Shown here piece after piece: positions 30,665 through 34,577 of a DNA stretch of 34,577 nt; positions within the stretch are counted from its first letter, which is position 1; every line of letters starts with the position of its first letter. Below the pieces are notes generated by a model, which was not told the origin of the DNA, ran no database searches, and saw only the letters and a list, made by a program, of their open reading frames with translations. Location: positions 1 through 34,577 of the forward strand of contig JAFTVY010000096.1 of NCBI GenBank assembly GCA_017465545.1, written 5' to 3'. Position numbers and translations under genes: made by a program. This stretch comes from Ruminiclostridium sp. GTDB lineage: Bacteria > Bacillota > Clostridia > Oscillospirales > Ruminococcaceae.

Positions 30665-32161
30665 TTACTGAACTGTTGCGTTCATTTCTTCGATACGAGC
30701 TGTAATCTGTCCCTGGTTGGATTCACGGAGCTGTGTATAGCTTGTACCGTTTACAAGGGGATGCTTTGTAAGCTGTTCTACAATGCAGTCGCCCTGTGTT
30801 GTATCAGCGATATCGGGTCCGATACCGTTCTTGAAGTCAAATACTGCTGTAAAGGTTTCGGGATCTCTTACTGTATCAAGTCTGTCGAGAAGCATATCTG
30901 TCCAGTCGTAAGTATCCTTCAGCTGCTGTCTTGCGGCTTCCTTGATGTCTGCATCCTTCTTGGAAACGAGGTTAGCGAATACCCACGCCTTGTAGCCTTC
31001 TACGTTCTTGGAGCCTGAAACGAGAAGGAAGGAATCCTGCTTCATACCCTGATAGTATTCTTCAGAGCCGTCCATCTGAGGCCAGGGAACGAAATTGACT
31101 TCGTCATCTTCCCACTTCTTTAACTTCTTATACTTGTACCAGTAGCTGTCATAGCACCATGTACCATCATCGAAGAAGAGAGTCTTGCCATTTACCCACT
31201 GCATATAGCTGGGGTTCCAGTTGTTTTCGATTTCCTTGGGGTACTTAAGACCTTCCTTGCTATCGTCAAAGTTTGTGATGATTTCAAGAGCCTTTTCTAC
31301 CTTTGCGTCATAGAGGTTGCTTACGAGCTTACCGTCTGTAAGGGATACAAGAGGAGTACCTGTGGTGTTGAGAAGGTTTTCTGCCATATGGTAACCATCA
31401 ACTGCCCACATCTTGTTTTCAGCGTCTGTGAACTTTCTGCACATATCGAGGAACTTATCCCAGGTCCATTCACCCTTTTCAAAGAGCTCCCAGGGATCGT
31501 CAAAGCCGGCTTCTTCTACTACAGACTTTCTGTACCAGAGAACGCTGTTGATGTTGAGCTCCATAATAGGACAGTAGTTCTTGCCGCCCCACTCGAACAT
31601 ATCAATTACGTCCTTATAAGCTGCCCAGTCGTCAGCCTCGAAGTTGAAGAGATCATCAACGGGCTGGAAGAGGTTCTTATACACACCGTAAGGATAGTAG
31701 CAGATTTCAAAGGGATATACGTCAGGAGAATCGTCAGCCTGAACACGCTTTGCTAAATCCGTATATCTGTCAGCATACTGTGAGGAAATGTTGCAGAATA
31801 CGTTTTCGTCGGGAACACTATCAAAGCCTGCAGGCTTTTCTGTAGGTGTACCGTACAGCTTTTTGAACATTGTTACTTCAGGAGAATTTTCCTGCTGTCC
31901 CCAGTTGCTCCATGCCATCCATACGAGCTTTCTGTTGACTTCGATGCCCTTGTAGTCTTCGCTTACGTTACTTGCAACCTCATCAACTGCGCCCTCTACG
32001 TCTGAGTCGGGTGCCATTGTTTCGTGAGGCTCTGCTGTTGTGGTCGTTTCAGGTGCTGAAGACGTAGCAGATGACGTTTCGCCACCACCGCAGGCAGTTG
32101 CTGTGGAAATTACTGTTGCAAGTGCCATAGCAGCTGCAATTATTCTTTTCTTTTTTAACAT
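30665..32161 (-). CDS. Extracellular solute-binding lipoprotein, sugar ABC type (copy 1)
   Basis: A 498-residue lipoprotein: a basic N-terminus, a hydrophobic stretch and lipobox STATAC (Cys 24), then a Ser/Thr-rich linker of about 35 residues. The mature part resembles family 1 solute-binding proteins of carbohydrate ABC importers, with LAKRVQADDSPDVYPFEICY, a hinge region NINSVLWYRKSVVEEAGFDDPWE and GEWTWDKFLDMCRKFTDAENK, where the W-T-W-D-x-F segment is typical. The substrate is probably an oligosaccharide. In the last 80 residues it differs from copy 2 at 6 positions. It has its own promoter and terminator. No permease or ATPase gene is in the window. Confidence 0.88.
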   Translation of the reverse strand: MLKKKRIIAAAMALATVISTATACGGGETSSATSSAPETTTTAEPHETMAPDSDVEGAVDEVASNVSEDYKGIEVNRKLVWMAWSNWGQQENSPEVTMFKKLYGTPTEKPAGFDSVPDENVFCNISSQYADRYTDLAKRVQADDSPDVYPFEICYYPYGVYKNLFQPVDDLFNFEADDWAAYKDVIDMFEWGGKNYCPIMELNINSVLWYRKSVVEEAGFDDPWELFEKGEWTWDKFLDMCRKFTDAENKMWAVDGYHMAENLLNTTGTPLVSLTDGKLVSNLYDAKVEKALEIITNFDDSKEGLKYPKEIENNWNPSYMQWVNGKTLFFDDGTWCYDSYWYKYKKLKKWEDDEVNFVPWPQMDGSEEYYQGMKQDSFLLVSGSKNVEGYKAWVFANLVSKKDADIKEAARQQLKDTYDWTDMLLDRLDTVRDPETFTAVFDFKNGIGPDIADTTQGDCIVEQLTKHPLVNGTSYTQLRESNQGQITARIEEMNATVQ

Positions 32162-32206
32162 ATTTACCTCCGTTTTAATTTATCGTTTCCGATATTACGT
32201 AAGTAT

Positions 32207-32235
32207 ATTGTACCATAAGTTACTCTTAATGTCAA
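32207..32235 (-). promoter_or_regulatory. Promoter of solute-binding protein copy 1
   Basis: On the minus strand TTGACA (32235-32230) and TACAAT (32212-32207) are 17 bases apart, about 46 bases before the ATG at 32161, which follows CGGAGGT. Confidence 0.8.
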
Positions 32236-32255
32236 TTAAATTTAAGTAAAATGAC

Positions 32256-32284
32256 AAAAAACTCCCGCAGTTTCCTGCGGGAGT
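32256..32284 (-). terminator. Terminator of solute-binding protein copy 2
   Basis: The same hairpin as at 30622 (ACTCCCGCAG / CTGCGGGAGT, TTTC loop, T-run on the minus strand), about 25 bases after the stop codon at 32309. It separates copy 2 from the promoter of copy 1. Confidence 0.92.
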
Positions 32285-32308
32285 CATAAGATTCATTATT
32301 TTACCGAA

Positions 32309-33811
32309 TTACTGAACTGTTGCGTTCATTTCTTCGATTCTTGCTGTGATCTGTCCCTGGTTAGCTTCACGGAGCTGTGTATAGCTTGTGCCGTTTACAA
32401 GGGGTTCCTTAGTGAGCTGCTCAACGATGCAGTCACCCTTTGTTGTATCAGCAATATCAGGTCCGATACCGTTCTTGAAGTCAAATACTGCAGAGAAGGT
32501 TTCGGGATCCTTGAGTGTATCAAGTCTGTCGAGAAGCATATCTGTCCAGTCGTAAGTATCCTTCTGCTGCTGTCTGCCTGCTGCCTGAATATCGGGATCC
32601 TTCTTGGAGATGAGGTTAGAAAATACCCATGCCTTGTAGCCTTCTCTGTTCTTGGAGCCTGATACGAGGAGGAATGCATCCTGCTTCATACCCTGATAGT
32701 ATGCGTCAGCGTCATCCATCTGAGGCCAGGGAACGAGGTTGATTTCGTCGTCATCCCACTTCTTTAACTTCTTGTACTTGTACCAGTGTTCGTCATATCT
32801 CCAGGTACCGTCATCGAAGAAGAGAGTCTTACCGTTTACCCACTGCATATAGCTGGGTGTCCAGTTGTTTTCGATTTCCTTGGGGTACTTTAAGCCTTCC
32901 TTGCTATCGTCGAAGTTTGTGATAAATTCGAGAGCCTTTTCTACGTTTGCATTGTAGAGGTTGCTTACAAGCTTGCCTTCTTCAAGGGATACGAGAGGTG
33001 TACCTGTTGTAAGAAGGAGGTTATCAGCCATCTGATAGCCGTCGATAGCCCAGATCTTGTTTTCAGCATCTGTGAACTTTCTGCACATATCGAGGAACTT
33101 TTCCCAGGTCCATTCACCCTTTTCAAAGAGCTCCCAGGGATCGTCAAAGCCGGCTTCTTCTACTACAGACTTTCTGTACCAGAGAACGCTGCTGATGTTT
33201 AAGTCCATGATAGGGCAATAGTTCTTTCCGCCCCACTCGAACATATCGATTACTTCCTTATAATCTGCCCAGTCGTCAGCTTCAAAGTTGAAGAGATCGT
33301 CAACGGGCTGGAAAAGGTTCTTATACACACCATAAGGATAGTAGCAGATTTCAAAGGGATATACGTCAGGAGAATCGTCTGCCTGAACTCTCTTTGCTAA
33401 GTCTACGTATCTGTCTGCATAGGGTGAAGAAATGATGCAGAATACGTTCTCGTCGGGAATGCTTTCAAAGCCTGTAGGCTTTTCTGTAGGTGTGCCGTAT
33501 AAGGACTTGAACATTGTTACTTCAGGAGAGTTTTCCTGAGGTCCCCAGTTGTTCCATGCCATCCATACGAGCTTTCTGTTTACCTCAATTCCCTTGTAGT
33601 CTTCGCTTACGCCACTTGCAGCATTATCTACTGCATCGTTAACGTTTTCGTCTTCCTTCATAGTCTCTCTGGGAGCTTCTGTTGTAGTTGTCTCAGGAGT
33701 TGAAGAATTGCCTGCAGAAGACGTGTTCTGGTCGCCGCTACATGCAGTAGCTGTGGAAACGACTGTTGCCAGCGCCATCGCTGCTGCAAATATTCTTTTG
33801 CTTTTTTTCAT
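32309..33811 (-). CDS. Extracellular solute-binding lipoprotein, sugar ABC type (copy 2)
   Basis: A 500-residue close paralogue of copy 1 with the same plan: lipobox STATAC (Cys 24), a Thr/Glu-rich linker that differs most from copy 1, and a nearly identical mature domain from EDYKGIEVNRKLVWMAW onward. Differences cluster in short patches, for example NNWGPQ for SNWGQQ and IISSPYADRYVDL for NISSQYADRYTDL. That may alter substrate choice. It lies between copies 1 and 3 and has its own promoter (33850-33878) and terminator. A ribosome binding site GGAGGTAATT precedes the ATG at 33811. Confidence 0.88.
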   Translation of the reverse strand: MKKSKRIFAAAMALATVVSTATACSGDQNTSSAGNSSTPETTTTEAPRETMKEDENVNDAVDNAASGVSEDYKGIEVNRKLVWMAWNNWGPQENSPEVTMFKSLYGTPTEKPTGFESIPDENVFCIISSPYADRYVDLAKRVQADDSPDVYPFEICYYPYGVYKNLFQPVDDLFNFEADDWADYKEVIDMFEWGGKNYCPIMDLNISSVLWYRKSVVEEAGFDDPWELFEKGEWTWEKFLDMCRKFTDAENKIWAIDGYQMADNLLLTTGTPLVSLEEGKLVSNLYNANVEKALEFITNFDDSKEGLKYPKEIENNWTPSYMQWVNGKTLFFDDGTWRYDEHWYKYKKLKKWDDDEINLVPWPQMDDADAYYQGMKQDAFLLVSGSKNREGYKAWVFSNLISKKDPDIQAAGRQQQKDTYDWTDMLLDRLDTLKDPETFSAVFDFKNGIGPDIADTTKGDCIVEQLTKEPLVNGTSYTQLREANQGQITARIEEMNATVQ

Positions 33812-33849
33812 AATTACCTCCGTTTGTTTTTGCGATGTAAAGCATTATT

Positions 33850-33878
33850 ATTTTATCACAGTTTTTCCCGTATGTCCA
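33850..33878 (-). promoter_or_regulatory. Promoter of solute-binding protein copy 2
   Basis: On the minus strand TGGACA (33878-33873) and TAAAAT (33855-33850) are 17 bases apart, about 39 bases before the ATG at 33811. The spacer holds one arm of the inverted repeat at 33857-33915. Confidence 0.6.
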
Positions 33879-33915
33879 TCGCTTCGTTGCGGTCTGACCA
33901 CGGCGAAAAACTGTG
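33857..33915. repeat. 11-bp inverted repeat across the copy 2 promoter
   Basis: CACAGTTTTTC (33857-33867) and GAAAAACTGTG (33905-33915) are perfect inverted copies 37 bases apart. They lie 12 bases after the stop of copy 3 and overlap the spacer and flank of the copy 2 promoter. Read on the minus strand the hairpin is followed by ATAAAATAA, not a T-run, so it is not a standard terminator. It replaces the ACTCCCGCAG terminator found after copies 1 and 2. Confidence 0.6.
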
Positions 33916-33927
33916 AAAAGCGTCATA

Positions 33928-34577
33928 TTACTGAACTGTTGCGTTCATTTCTTCGATTCTTGCTGTGATCTGTCCCTGGTTAGCTTCACGGATCTGTGTG
34001 TAGCTTGTGCCGTTTACGAGGGGTTCCTTTGTGAGCTGTTCTACAACGCAGTCACCCTTTGTTGTGTCAGCAAGGTCAGGACCGATACCGTTCTTGAAAT
34101 CAAATACTGCAGAGAAAGTATCAGGATCCTTCAGCACGTCAAGTCTGTCAAGAAGTGTTTCTGTCCAGTCGTAAGTGTCGATGAGCTGCTGTCTGCCTGC
34201 TGCCTGAATGTCGGGATCCTTCTTGGATACGAGGTTAGCAAATACCCATGCCTTGTAGCCTTCCTTGTTCTTGGAGCCTGATACGAGGAGGAAAGCATCC
34301 TGCTTCATACCCTGATAGTATTCGTCTGCTCCGTCCATCTGAGGCCAGGGAACAAAGCTGATTTCGTCATCGTCCCACTTCTTTAACTTCTTGTACTTGT
34401 ACCAGTGTTCGTCATATCTGTAAGTACCGTCGTCAAAGAAGAGAGTCTTGCCGTTTACCCACTGCATATAGCTGGGATTCCAGTTGTTTTCGATTTCCTT
34501 GGGGTACTTTAAGCCTTCCTTACTGTCGTCGAAGTTGGAGATAAGGTCGAGAGCCTTTTCTACGTTTGCATTGTAGA
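33928..34577 (-). CDS. Extracellular solute-binding protein, copy 3 (5' end beyond window)
   Basis: The C-terminal part (about 216 residues) of a third paralogue. The frame stays open to the window edge; its first visible residues are YNANVEKALDLISNFDDSKEGLKYP, shown here only in part by position (34575-34500), and match copy 2. It ends NQGQITARIEEMNATVQ exactly as copies 1 and 2 do. Small changes include DWTETLLDRLDV for DWTDMLLDRLDT. The lipoprotein signal must lie beyond 34577. It lacks the shared terminator and is followed by the 11-bp inverted repeat. Confidence 0.88.
   Translation of the reverse strand, partial: YNANVEKALDLISNFDDSKEGLKYPKEIENNWNPSYMQWVNGKTLFFDDGTYRYDEHWYKYKKLKKWDDDEISFVPWPQMDGADEYYQGMKQDAFLLVSGSKNKEGYKAWVFANLVSKKDPDIQAAGRQQLIDTYDWTETLLDRLDVLKDPDTFSAVFDFKNGIGPDLADTTKGDCVVEQLTKEPLVNGTSYTQIREANQGQITARIEEMNATVQ

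Noticed and set aside
1-34577. tRNA, rRNA, insertion sequences, phage attachment sites or replication origin
   Set aside because: Looked for by eye on both strands; no cloverleaf, rRNA block, transposase, integrase or DnaA-box cluster was recognised.

Overview
The window reads as a chromosomal segment of a moderately low-GC Gram-positive anaerobe of the Clostridia, most likely the Ruminococcaceae/Oscillospiraceae group (Ruminococcus-like). This is inferred from consensus TTGACA-17-TATAAT promoters, GGAGG-type ribosome binding sites, lipoprotein solute-binding proteins, M42 peptidases, a YicC protein, a cell-wall-anchored surface protein and tandem sugar-binding lipoproteins. No rRNA, tRNA, CRISPR array, integrase or insertion sequence was seen. 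The taxonomic call is an inference, not a database match.

Layout. (1) 1-4200, plus strand: an Imm26-like protein that may be cut by the window edge, a short decayed interval between two terminators, an M3-family zinc peptidase lipoprotein, and a MarR regulator followed by a YhhN-family membrane protein. The MarR promoter is flanked by two copies of one palindrome. (2) 4213-7450, minus strand: an FtsX-type ABC permease and its ATPase, behind a long leader that looks like a yybP-ykoY (Mn2+) riboswitch with two tandem terminators. (3) 7549-9850: a PHP-domain protein (plus) and a multi-pass membrane protein (minus). (4) 9847-16178, plus strand: a sugar-uptake block with a one-polypeptide PTS enzyme II (order A-C-B), an endonuclease/exonuclease/phosphatase protein whose only sensible start is AUA, HPr, Enzyme I and an MFS transporter. 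(5) 16176-18300, minus: an ECF-like sigma factor overlapping a membrane protein with a cytoplasmic anti-sigma-like segment and extracellular BspA-type leucine-rich repeats. (6) 18300-23111: an inverted-repeat element, a LURP-one-related protein and a complete potABCD polyamine importer operon (minus). (7) 23277-24264, plus: a strongly promoted secreted surface protein with TDAP repeats and a variant sorting tail. (8) 24261-30620, minus: a tightly packed run of seven genes (thioesterase, LysR regulator, two M42 aminopeptidases, GNAT acetyltransferase, methionine gamma-lyase-like enzyme, YicC). (9) 30622-34577, minus: at least three tandem, very similar sugar-type solute-binding lipoproteins, the last cut by the window end.

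How the genes work together. Enzyme I and HPr supply phosphate for the enzyme II transporter just upstream. HPr keeps His15 but has Arg at the position of the regulatory Ser46, so standard HPr-kinase control through this protein is doubtful. The potABCD genes form one ATP-driven importer. The M42/GNAT/LysR run looks like peptide or amino-acid handling under one promoter. The sigma/LRR pair looks like a membrane signalling switch. The solute-binding array has no permease or ATPase in the window, so its transporter must lie beyond 34577 or elsewhere.

The items most worth a second look are the AUA start at 12125, the predicted Mn2+ riboswitch in front of a MacB/FtsX-type exporter rather than a recognisable Mn transporter, the Ser46-less HPr, the LRR-bearing putative anti-sigma factor, and the tandem solute-binding lipoproteins.
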